IMG/VR virus record: IMGVR_UViG_3300042319_001471
Location: 113,640-177,639 of that record
Origin: a virus
Strand: one strand, 5' to 3'
DNA length: 64,000 bases
Shown: one piece after another, positions 58,510 to 64,000 of the stretch
Layout of the letters: every line of letters starts with the position of its first letter
How positions within the stretch are numbered: the stretch's first letter is position 1
Notes under the pieces: model-generated
The model's input: only the letters and a program-made list of their open reading frames with translations
Database searches by the model: none
Told to the model about the DNA's origin: nothing
Position numbers and translations under genes: made by a program

Positions 58510-59579
58510 TGAGCGGATACTGGATATTCCTGTTGATGATAATCCCCGTGATCGCGGGGGTTGTCTCATGGCAAAAGTTCCACACAATTGAATTGTGGGA
58601 ATCGGCAACAAGCGTGGGAGCGGCACTGGTTGTGATCATCTCTGTTTTTGGCATATCACAATGTAGCCTGAGTCATGATACTTATACCGAATCCGGTAGG
58701 ATTATGTCGGTTGTCCACACTCCTAAATGGAAGGCTGAATGGACGGAGACGGAGACATACACCACAACCGATTCCAAGGGTAAATCCCATACACATACAA
58801 GACTGGTTACAAGAAGAAAAACACATTCCCCCACATGGGTTGCAGATACGACAATCGGTAGTATGCAAATCACGGAAGGATATTTTAATTACATTGGGAG
58901 ACAACATGGAATTCGTAAAGAGTTGGGGTATCGTCCCGATTATGATTCAGGAGATAGATATGATTATCATTCCACGGTATCTGATGATCCCGAATTTTGT
59001 GATTATCCGGTCAATGGAACTGCCATGTGGTTAAATCCAATCCTAACCCAAAAGGGATTGCGTGGATATGAAAAGCTATCAGACAATGAAATCCAACAAT
59101 ACGGACTATTTGATTATCCGAACCATGATAAATTCAAGTCATCCCGATTGTTGGGGGGTGTTCCCCTAAGCCATTGGGATTGGGATAAGATGAATACCTA
59201 TCTATATGATCAAAGGGGGGTGAATGTTCTCATGGTCAAATTGGGTAGCATTGATACTGCCAAGAAATTCCAACAACATTGGAAGAACGGTAGGAAGAAT
59301 GATCTGGTTCTATGCTATGGTGATGGTTGGTCTTATGTGTTTGGATGGACTGATAAGGAACTGGTTAAGATGAATCTTCAGACGATCTTGTTGGATAATC
59401 CAATTGATATTAATATCATACCTTTGATAAAATCGGAAATTCTGAAAAATTACAAGCCTCATAATTGGGAGCAATATCAGGACGATGAATTTGTGGTAGA
59501 GACTTGGATGATCGTCACGGCATTTCTCCTGATGATCGCAACCCAAGCAGGACTCTACTACAAGTTCCATAAAAACTAG
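58509..59579 (+). CDS. Membrane protein, partner of the LemA-like protein
   Basis: 356 residues from ATG 58509. Two membrane helices at 5-22 and 33-51, a long soluble part, and one more helix at the C-terminus (residues 333-350). The LemA plus large membrane-protein pair is seen in other jumbo and T4-like phages; function unknown. Ends HKN in the promoter. Confidence 0.78.
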   Translation: MSGYWIFLLMIIPVIAGVVSWQKFHTIELWESATSVGAALVVIISVFGISQCSLSHDTYTESGRIMSVVHTPKWKAEWTETETYTTTDSKGKSHTHTRLVTRRKTHSPTWVADTTIGSMQITEGYFNYIGRQHGIRKELGYRPDYDSGDRYDYHSTVSDDPEFCDYPVNGTAMWLNPILTQKGLRGYEKLSDNEIQQYGLFDYPNHDKFKSSRLLGGVPLSHWDWDKMNTYLYDQRGVNVLMVKLGSIDTAKKFQQHWKNGRKNDLVLCYGDGWSYVFGWTDKELVKMNLQTILLDNPIDINIIPLIKSEILKNYKPHNWEQYQDDEFVVETWMIVTAFLLMIATQAGLYYKFHKN

Positions 59580-59593
59580 CGTATAATCGAAGT
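59570..59593 (+). promoter_or_regulatory. Early leaderless promoter
   Basis: TAAAAACTAG core, perfect -10 TATAAT (59582-59587), six bases, ATG 59594. Confidence 0.8.
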
Positions 59594-59839
59594 ATGAAAC
59601 CAACAATCAGTCTGATTAAGTCCATCATTTGGAAAATGTATTATCACCTATCTTTAGGCAAGGATTACCAATCCAGTATGAAGAGTGCATCCAACATCTT
59701 CTCCAACGTGATCGACTCCACGAACGGTAGGGTGTCGCATTTCCATAACATCAAAGGTGATCGCATTCGGGGATGGCATAAGCGAATCAAGTTCAATGTC
59801 AATGTCACACAACATCCTTTAATCTCAAAATATTATTAA
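59594..59839 (+). CDS. Small basic early protein
   Basis: 81 residues, basic, SLIKSIIWKMYYHLSLGKDYQ. Unknown. Confidence 0.66.
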   Translation: MKPTISLIKSIIWKMYYHLSLGKDYQSSMKSASNIFSNVIDSTNGRVSHFHNIKGDRIRGWHKRIKFNVNVTQHPLISKYY

Positions 59840-59840
59840 T

Positions 59841-60104
59841 ATGATGACTGATATTTACAAAATCGGAGAATACACCATCTTAATTGAACGTGATGAAGAT
59901 GATGATGATTTCTGGTATTATCATAATGTAATTCTACCAAGCGGAGAACAACATATGTTAGATACTTGCAGAAATATCAATGATAAGGATATTGCGGCGT
60001 TTATATCATTCTATGAAGTCCATGATAGATTTCCAACACGCAAGGATCACCCAACGAACAAGGTCGGGGGACTGAATGCCAAGAGAATTCTTGAGATTAA
60101 ATAA
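59841..60104 (+). CDS. Small acidic early protein
   Basis: 87 residues; ATG 59841 or 59844. IERDEDDDDFWYYHNVILPSGEQ, a small sheet, then DRFPTRKDHPTNKVGG. Unknown. Confidence 0.66.
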   Translation: MMTDIYKIGEYTILIERDEDDDDFWYYHNVILPSGEQHMLDTCRNINDKDIAAFISFYEVHDRFPTRKDHPTNKVGGLNAKRILEIK

Positions 60105-60108
60105 TACC

Positions 60109-60363
60109 ATGTCCCAATGTAGATACTGTCAGTCCTCATCATATGGTCTAGGATGTCCCGCTTCCCCTTATGGAAAGCATGAACACTTTGATGATGAAAG
60201 GAAATGTGAATTTTGTGGACAGACAGGCTATGGTGCAGGATGCACACTTAGTCCCGTGAAGAAGCACAAGCATGGTAGTGGCAAGAACAAGTGTAGGTGG
60301 TGTGGAAATACGGCATCCGGTCATGGTTGCATTCATTCCCCAAGTGGATATCACGAAAAATAA
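60109..60363 (+). CDS. Triple zinc-knuckle protein
   Basis: 84 residues from ATG 60109. Three tandem units of about 28 residues, each CxxC(G/Q)...GxGCxxSPxxxH: CRYCQSSSYGLGC, CEFCGQTGYGAGC, CRWCGNTASGHGC. Each unit supplies three Cys and a His. It probably binds zinc three times and contacts nucleic acid or protein. Confidence 0.82.
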   Translation: MSQCRYCQSSSYGLGCPASPYGKHEHFDDERKCEFCGQTGYGAGCTLSPVKKHKHGSGKNKCRWCGNTASGHGCIHSPSGYHEK

Positions 60364-60364
60364 T

Positions 60365-60556
60365 ATGAAAGAAATTAAATTTGATAATGATTTTAAGTTG
60401 GGTAAAGCAACACATAGGAATCTAGGAGTTGTTGAAATAACCGAAGCATGTCTATTTATGCAGGATTGTAATCCCGATGCTTCAACTCTTTATGTTGAAC
60501 ACGATGGCGATATTAAAGAAGTATCTCACAATATGATGATTCCTCAATCAAAATAA
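60365..60556 (+). CDS. Small early protein (63 residues)
   Basis: ATG 60365 (MKEIKFDNDFKLGKATHRN), one base after the zinc-knuckle gene. Unknown. Confidence 0.66.
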   Translation: MKEIKFDNDFKLGKATHRNLGVVEITEACLFMQDCNPDASTLYVEHDGDIKEVSHNMMIPQSK

Positions 60557-60557
60557 T

Positions 60558-60821
60558 ATGAAAGCATTGACAAAAGAACAATTGGAAGAACTTGGTTTCA
60601 CGGTTAAGGAAAGACAACTTAAAAAAGGATTGAAAATTGATATCTATTGGGATGGTTGTTATTCTGATTATATCGGGCATTACGAAGAGTATCCATCGTT
60701 TAGGGATATCATTGGAAACGTAGTGAGAGAGGTTGGAAACGAAACGGACAGGCTATGGAAGAACCGTTTGATGGAGAGGTTGTTTGGTGATGCGAACGAC
60801 ACTATCTATTACGATATGTGA
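60558..60821 (+). CDS. Small early protein
   Basis: 87 residues. KALTKEQLEELGFTVKERQLKKGLKIDIYWDGC. Followed by a promoter variant. Unknown. Confidence 0.67.
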   Translation: MKALTKEQLEELGFTVKERQLKKGLKIDIYWDGCYSDYIGHYEEYPSFRDIIGNVVREVGNETDRLWKNRLMERLFGDANDTIYYDM

Positions 60822-60822
60822 A

Positions 60823-60847
60823 TTAAAAAATAGCACACACTGTTCTC
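60823..60847 (+). promoter_or_regulatory. Early leaderless promoter (variant core)
   Basis: TTAAAAAATAG core, -10 CACACT (60836-60841), six bases, ATG 60848. Confidence 0.68.
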
Positions 60848-61036
60848 ATGCCGAATAAAACATTTACAATCAAACAAGTTCGAGAATATGTTGAAGGGTG
60901 GTTGGGAGTAGAGGATGATATGCAAGCCCTGAACATGAATCAGATCAAGGCAATGCTGAACAATTCTCTGGTATGCGTGGACGATCCAAGCGATGGGATT
61001 GAGGATTATGTGGCGCGAAGTTTGGATAAAAACTAA
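60848..61036 (+). CDS. Small acidic early protein
   Basis: 62 residues. FTIKQVREYVEGWLGVEDDMQALNMNQIKAMLNN is a helical pattern common in small phage proteins. Ends LDKN in the promoter. Unknown. Confidence 0.68.
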   Translation: MPNKTFTIKQVREYVEGWLGVEDDMQALNMNQIKAMLNNSLVCVDDPSDGIEDYVARSLDKN

Positions 61037-61050
61037 ATTATAATCAACCC
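61027..61050 (+). promoter_or_regulatory. Early leaderless promoter
   Basis: TAAAAACTAA core, perfect -10 TATAAT (61039-61044), six bases, ATG 61051. Confidence 0.76.
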
Positions 61051-61236
61051 ATGGAAGATTTCGTAGATAAATTTGAGGAGTGGACAGATGAAGAACTCAC
61101 CAAAAGATGGAACTATCTGGAAACCTGCAAGCTTTCCCATTATGTGGAACAAACGATGGATGCTATTGAGGCAAGTCTTAGCTATCGGAGAGTGGAAGCT
61201 TGGGATGCGGATGGTAAGATTACCCAAAGGGGTTAA
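61051..61236 (+). CDS. Small acidic early protein
   Basis: 61 residues, helical (EDFVDKFEEWTDEELTKRWNYLE). Unknown. Confidence 0.66.
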   Translation: MEDFVDKFEEWTDEELTKRWNYLETCKLSHYVEQTMDAIEASLSYRRVEAWDADGKITQRG

Positions 61237-61257
61237 AAACTAGACGATACTTGAGCC
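61233..61257 (+). promoter_or_regulatory. Early leaderless promoter
   Basis: TTAAAAACTAG core with upstream TAA, -10 GATACT (61246-61251), six bases, ATG 61258. Confidence 0.68.
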
Positions 61258-61596
61258 ATGAAGAGAACAACAATCAACAGAATCCAAAGGAAGCGAGAGC
61301 ATCGCTATGAAATTCTTAGACGGGTATTTTCAAATTTTTATGGTTTGAAGGACATGACACTCCCCAAAGCTATTGAAATCCTGAAACCACACAGGGGAGA
61401 GATTGCTGCTGAACTTCGCTATCTGAATTGGTATGATCAAATGAGGGGGTGGATGCCTTTAGATAATAGAAAGGGAGTGGATACCTATGGATATGAATCG
61501 GAAGAATCAATCCTTATCAATCTTCAATATATTTCTGATCGTTTCCCCGCACAATTCCGCCTTCAATGGGTGCTGGATTTGCTGGATAAAAACTAG
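61258..61596 (+). CDS. Early protein, basic N-terminus
   Basis: 112 residues. RTTINRIQRKREHRYEILRRVFSNF, then a helical part. Ends LLDKN in the promoter. Unknown. Confidence 0.68.
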   Translation: MKRTTINRIQRKREHRYEILRRVFSNFYGLKDMTLPKAIEILKPHRGEIAAELRYLNWYDQMRGWMPLDNRKGVDTYGYESEESILINLQYISDRFPAQFRLQWVLDLLDKN

Positions 61597-61610
61597 AACA
61601 CAATAACGCC
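61587..61610 (+). promoter_or_regulatory. Early leaderless promoter
   Basis: TAAAAACTAG core, -10 CACAAT (61599-61604), six bases, ATG 61611. Confidence 0.76.
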
Positions 61611-61883
61611 ATGACCAAACAATACTACATGTTCATTCCTCTGGACATTGACAAGGAAAAGAACACCCGATTCGTTGTGGAGACGGATGGGATTCCTACT
61701 GGTAATCTATTCTCTGGTAGGGTCATCGCAAGGAACAAGAAAGCTTACTGGTATTTGGGAAGAGAATCGGATCAATGGGCAAATCCCATTGCGGATATGA
61801 AGAACGGCAGCAAGCCATCTTTCCTTCCCATCAATCTGGATGAGGCGATTGCGAAATTTGATGAGCATTGCATCGAAGGATAA
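61611..61883 (+). CDS. Early protein
   Basis: 90 residues. YYMFIPLDIDKEKNTRFVVETDGIPTGNLFSGRVIARNKKAYWYLG. Unknown. Confidence 0.67.
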   Translation: MTKQYYMFIPLDIDKEKNTRFVVETDGIPTGNLFSGRVIARNKKAYWYLGRESDQWANPIADMKNGSKPSFLPINLDEAIAKFDEHCIEG

Positions 61884-61887
61884 AATT

Positions 61888-62520
61888 ATGAGAAACGTTA
61901 ATATACCTAAAGCCAGAGTCTATATTCGCGCCGATGCATTCGGTGGTAATGAGACTGATTTTGAACCTGCGTGGTTACTCAGTGTCAGAGCAATGCGGAA
62001 TCGTCCGTTCTGCTTTCAAGTTTGGGTAGATCGATTTGCTGCTTGTTTCGACAAGATTCCCCCTCAATGTGTCTATCACTATGAGCCGAATGGTGAACAA
62101 GTTAATCTTCCGCTTCATAAAGTGCAAATGTGGGAGTGTTTAACGGGTAGTATCGAGGTTTGGCAGAAAAGTCAGCTTGCAGATGTCCCTATGTTGGTGA
62201 ATATGGGGAAAGGTTGCGCCCCCATGACTGGACATTACTGGTTCACCATTGATTTCCTTCCAGAAGGACAAGCTGCTGGGATGATTGACATTGGCGATGT
62301 GGAACTTCTTGAAGAACACAAGGAGGGGAATGTTGTGAAGTTGTCAAATGGACAAATTGCAATCTATCCAAACAACCGTTTGAAATGGTTGCCAATCAGT
62401 CTTACTCCGAAAGGTGCAGTGGAGCGCATACCTGATTGGAATGTCGCTACAAACGAACAATGGGATGACTGGTGGCAAGACTCAACAGAAATCCTTGGGG
62501 ATGCTAAATGGGCTTACTAA
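61888..62520 (+). CDS. Early protein, Trp-rich
   Basis: 210 residues from ATG 61888. ARVYIRADAFGGNETDFEPAWLLSVRAM and a Trp-rich C-terminus (WDDWWQDSTEILGDAKWAY). No family recognised. Confidence 0.7.
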   Translation: MRNVNIPKARVYIRADAFGGNETDFEPAWLLSVRAMRNRPFCFQVWVDRFAACFDKIPPQCVYHYEPNGEQVNLPLHKVQMWECLTGSIEVWQKSQLADVPMLVNMGKGCAPMTGHYWFTIDFLPEGQAAGMIDIGDVELLEEHKEGNVVKLSNGQIAIYPNNRLKWLPISLTPKGAVERIPDWNVATNEQWDDWWQDSTEILGDAKWAY

Positions 62521-62528
62521 CATGCTCT

Positions 62529-62553
62529 TTAAAAACTAGACTACACTGACAAC
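62529..62553 (+). promoter_or_regulatory. Early leaderless promoter
   Basis: TTAAAAACTAG core, -10 TACACT (62542-62547), six bases, ATG 62554. Confidence 0.76.
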
Positions 62554-62867
62554 ATGAAGACAAGACCAAGAGCGATGAGAAGCTTTCCACCCGTTCTCTG
62601 AATCAGATGACGGAAATCGTCTCTCTGGCATGGAATGGTGCAGGTAATCGCGGCGGGAACATGTTCTACCTTGCCCAAGGTGCGACGGAATTCTGGACTA
62701 GGGGCAATGGCACTGGTGGATCGAACAAAGACCTTGGACGTAAGGCATACTCCGCTGAATTCGGCTTGGGTATGGAGAACAAGAGAAGCTTTGTATCTGC
62801 TCTTGTCAATCCCGTGGAGCGTGAGAAGCTTATCAAGCGGGGTGATCTGGTTCTTACTGCTGGATGA
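62554..62867 (+). pseudogene. Early gene with frameshift near its start
   Basis: The promoter-set ATG 62554 gives only MKTRPRAMRSFPPVL before a stop. Another frame reads EDKTKSDEKLSTRSLNQ and then, from ATG 62607, MTEIVSLAWNGAGNRGGNMFYLAQGATEFW to TGA at 62865. One base lost just after the ATG would restore a protein of about 104 residues. Alternatively, translation starts at 62607 (86 residues). Confidence 0.55.
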
Positions 62868-62870
62868 TAG

Positions 62871-62982
62871 ATTTGGGGTGTGCGACTAATGGTATGTCGG
62901 CATGTGGTCGCAACAGACATGATATCCACTGTCTGCCAGACGAGTCAGCGATGGAGGTTCAAGTCCTCCCGCCCCAACCTTT
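62871..62982 (+). tRNA. tRNA-like RNA with oversized middle region
   Basis: Acceptor-like TGGGGTG/CGCCCCA pair (one G-T) ends in ACC and a T-run. The T-arm is canonical: GGAGG, loop TTCAAGT, CCTCC, directly before the 3' acceptor strand. The D-arm is normal: CGAC, loop TAATGGTAT with GG, GTCG. About 52 bases lie between D- and T-arms where 22-37 are normal. I can find no 5-bp stem with a 7-base anticodon loop, so no anticodon is called. Possible stems are CATGT/ACATG and GTCT/AGAC. Confidence 0.5.
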
Positions 62983-63007
62983 TAAAAACTAGATTAAGAT
63001 TTGGTCG
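62983..63007 (+). promoter_or_regulatory. Early promoter directly after the tRNA-like RNA
   Basis: TTAAAAACTAG core, -10 TAAGAT (62996-63001). The predicted start falls on 63008, giving a 17-base leader before ATG 63025. Confidence 0.6.
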
Positions 63008-63024
63008 TAACGAGAAAGAAACAT

Positions 63025-63339
63025 ATGAAAAAAGTAATCGAAGGAAAAGTCTATAACACGGAAACCGCAACTGAAATTGATTATTATTCCAATAATTATT
63101 ATTCAACGGATTTCAATCATTACACTGAATCGCTTTACAAAACCAAGAAGGGGAATTACTTTCTATATGGTTCTGGTAATGCCATGAGCAAATATTCATG
63201 TCCAGTTGGAAACAACGGGCGGGGAGGTTCTTCTGATATCATCGCCCTAAGCGAATCAGAAGCCATGGAATGGATGGAAAAGTATGGGGATGCTGATATC
63301 ACGGAGAAAGAATTTTCCCATGCTCTGGTAGAGGCTTGA
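63025..63339 (+). CDS. Early protein
   Basis: 104 residues from ATG 63025. KVIEGKVYNTETATEIDYYSNNYYSTDF and KTKKGNYFLYGSGNAMSKY; this pattern recurs in phage and plasmid hypotheticals. Unknown. Confidence 0.72.
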   Translation: MKKVIEGKVYNTETATEIDYYSNNYYSTDFNHYTESLYKTKKGNYFLYGSGNAMSKYSCPVGNNGRGGSSDIIALSESEAMEWMEKYGDADITEKEFSHALVEA

Positions 63340-63430
63340 GTGTCAAAAACAGCTTCCGATTAATCCCGCTCGGACGGGAAAAATGCTGAGACGGAAGGAA
63401 CGGGAATAGCATTACGCCCGACCACTTTTA
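63340..63430 (+). ncRNA. Possible pseudoknotted RNA D
   Basis: No frame. CTTCCG (63353) pairs with CGGAAG (63393), enclosing a CCCG/CGGG hairpin. ATGCT between these strands pairs with AGCAT downstream, giving an H-type pseudoknot. Ends CCAC then a T-run leading into a promoter, as in the other RNA candidates. Weak on its own. Confidence 0.35.
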
Positions 63431-63452
63431 AAAACTAGATTAAGATTTGGAT
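63428..63452 (+). promoter_or_regulatory. Early leaderless promoter
   Basis: TTAAAAACTAG core, -10 TAAGAT (63441-63446), six bases, ATG 63453. Confidence 0.72.
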
Positions 63453-63686
63453 ATGAAAAATATCTCTAAAAAGATACTAGCAGTGATTGAAATTGCGGAG
63501 CAAAACAATTATAGGGTATCCCATTGTCACGATTGTATTTTCATTACCAAAGGTAAGACGAATCGTTCAAGGGGAATTCAGGTTTGGGAGGATATGACAG
63601 CTACTAGATGTGATGTTGATATATCATACGCAAATAAACTGAAAACAAAAAAAGACATGTTGAAAGCTTTGGGGTTGGAGGAATAA
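63453..63686 (+). CDS. Small early protein
   Basis: 77 residues, start set by promoter spacing. ISKKILAVIEIAEQNNYRVSHCHDCIFITKG. Ends before the next promoter, whose TAA is its stop. Unknown. Confidence 0.68.
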   Translation: MKNISKKILAVIEIAEQNNYRVSHCHDCIFITKGKTNRSRGIQVWEDMTATRCDVDISYANKLKTKKDMLKALGLEE

Positions 63687-63707
63687 AAACTAGATTAATA
63701 TTTGAAC
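63684..63707 (+). promoter_or_regulatory. Early leaderless promoter
   Basis: TAAAAACTAG core, -10 TAATAT (63696-63701), six bases, ATG 63708. Confidence 0.72.
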
Positions 63708-63884
63708 ATGCAGACGCAACAACAAATGTTCTACCAATCCCAACGGAAAATCGCTGAACGATACCATGCCATTGATTGGATTGCAAAGCAGGACAACAAG
63801 CCGACATTGGAAGAATTGGAAATCCTACGGAAAAAGAATCCCGCATGGAACTCGTATCCTGAAGCATTCGCTTTTAAAAACTAA
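63708..63884 (+). CDS. Small early protein
   Basis: 58 residues. QTQQQMFYQSQRKIAERYHAIDWI helix. Ends AFKN in the promoter. Unknown. Confidence 0.66.
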   Translation: MQTQQQMFYQSQRKIAERYHAIDWIAKQDNKPTLEELEILRKKNPAWNSYPEAFAFKN

Positions 63885-63898
63885 ACCACAATCAAACC
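63874..63898 (+). promoter_or_regulatory. Early leaderless promoter
   Basis: TTAAAAACTAA core, -10 CACAAT (63887-63892), six bases, ATG 63899. Confidence 0.72.
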
Positions 63899-64000
63899 AT
63901 GACAACAATCACCACACAACTCTACTCCTACAAGGAGTTATCTCCCGAAGCGCAAGCACGGGTAATCACCAACAAGATCAGGGATGCGGAGAACGATGAA
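63899..64000 (+). CDS. Early protein, start only (runs off window)
   Basis: 34 codons visible: TTITTQLYSYKELSPEAQAR then VITNKIRDAENDE. The opening YSYKELSPEAQ resembles small phage proteins that begin with a YxFxELSxEAK motif. Incomplete. Confidence 0.62.
   Translation, partial: MTTITTQLYSYKELSPEAQARVITNKIRDAENDE

Overview
The window is a continuous 64 kb piece of a tailed-phage genome of T4-like (myovirus) type. It carries a gp44-type clamp loader, a gp17-type terminase, a gp18-type contractile sheath, gp19-type tubes, and a gp48/gp53/gp27-type baseplate block. Coding density is very high, genes overlap by 1-17 bases, and almost no gene has a Shine-Dalgarno sequence. The host cannot be named from the sequence. 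Sigma70-like -10 boxes placed a fixed distance from start codons point to a host that translates leaderless mRNAs well.

Layout. 1-1.6 kb: virion-type small proteins. 1.6-4.4 kb (minus strand): clamp loader plus RmlA- and RmlD-like sugar-nucleotide enzymes. 4.4-7.3 kb: a fibre-like protein with fifteen 17-residue repeats, a GT9-like glycosyltransferase and a sulfotransferase. 7.3-30.7 kb: head-neck, terminase, sheath, tubes, hub, tape measure and baseplate, then RmlB, a phosphoesterase and a zincin-type protease. 30.7-64 kb: about 85 mostly tiny early-type genes. They include phosphoesterases, an RNA ligase, a polynucleotide-kinase-like P-loop protein, a thioredoxin-like protein, a 2H phosphoesterase resembling anti-CBASS Acb1, a RadA/RecA-like ATPase, an RlpA-like wall protein, a LemA-like protein and MORN-like repeat proteins. 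A GC-rich, foreign-looking insert lies at about 56.45-57.9 kb.

The most striking systems are these. (1) The terminase gene is broken in the middle of its Walker A motif by an atypical split intein (32-residue N part, 115-residue C part). A free-standing Vsr-like homing endonuclease lies between the halves, and each of the three cistrons has its own late-type promoter. (2) Early genes share a promoter, TTAAAAACTAGAATACAAT, whose -10 box lies exactly six bases before the start codon in 33 of 36 cases. Late genes use TAAATA or TAAGTA, usually exactly five bases before the start. Both predict leaderless mRNAs. (3) Four compact structured-RNA candidates sit in the only non-coding gaps of the early region. 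Two share a third promoter-like box whose predicted start is the first base of a long terminal helix.

Genes probably cooperate as follows. Early genes take over or protect the host cell (RNA repair, possible anti-CBASS, many unknowns). The late block builds the particle. The RmlA/B/D, GT9-like and sulfotransferase genes, split around the structural block, probably modify a surface glycan or the virion. Several frameshifted, fused and duplicated genes show that the early region is being actively rearranged.
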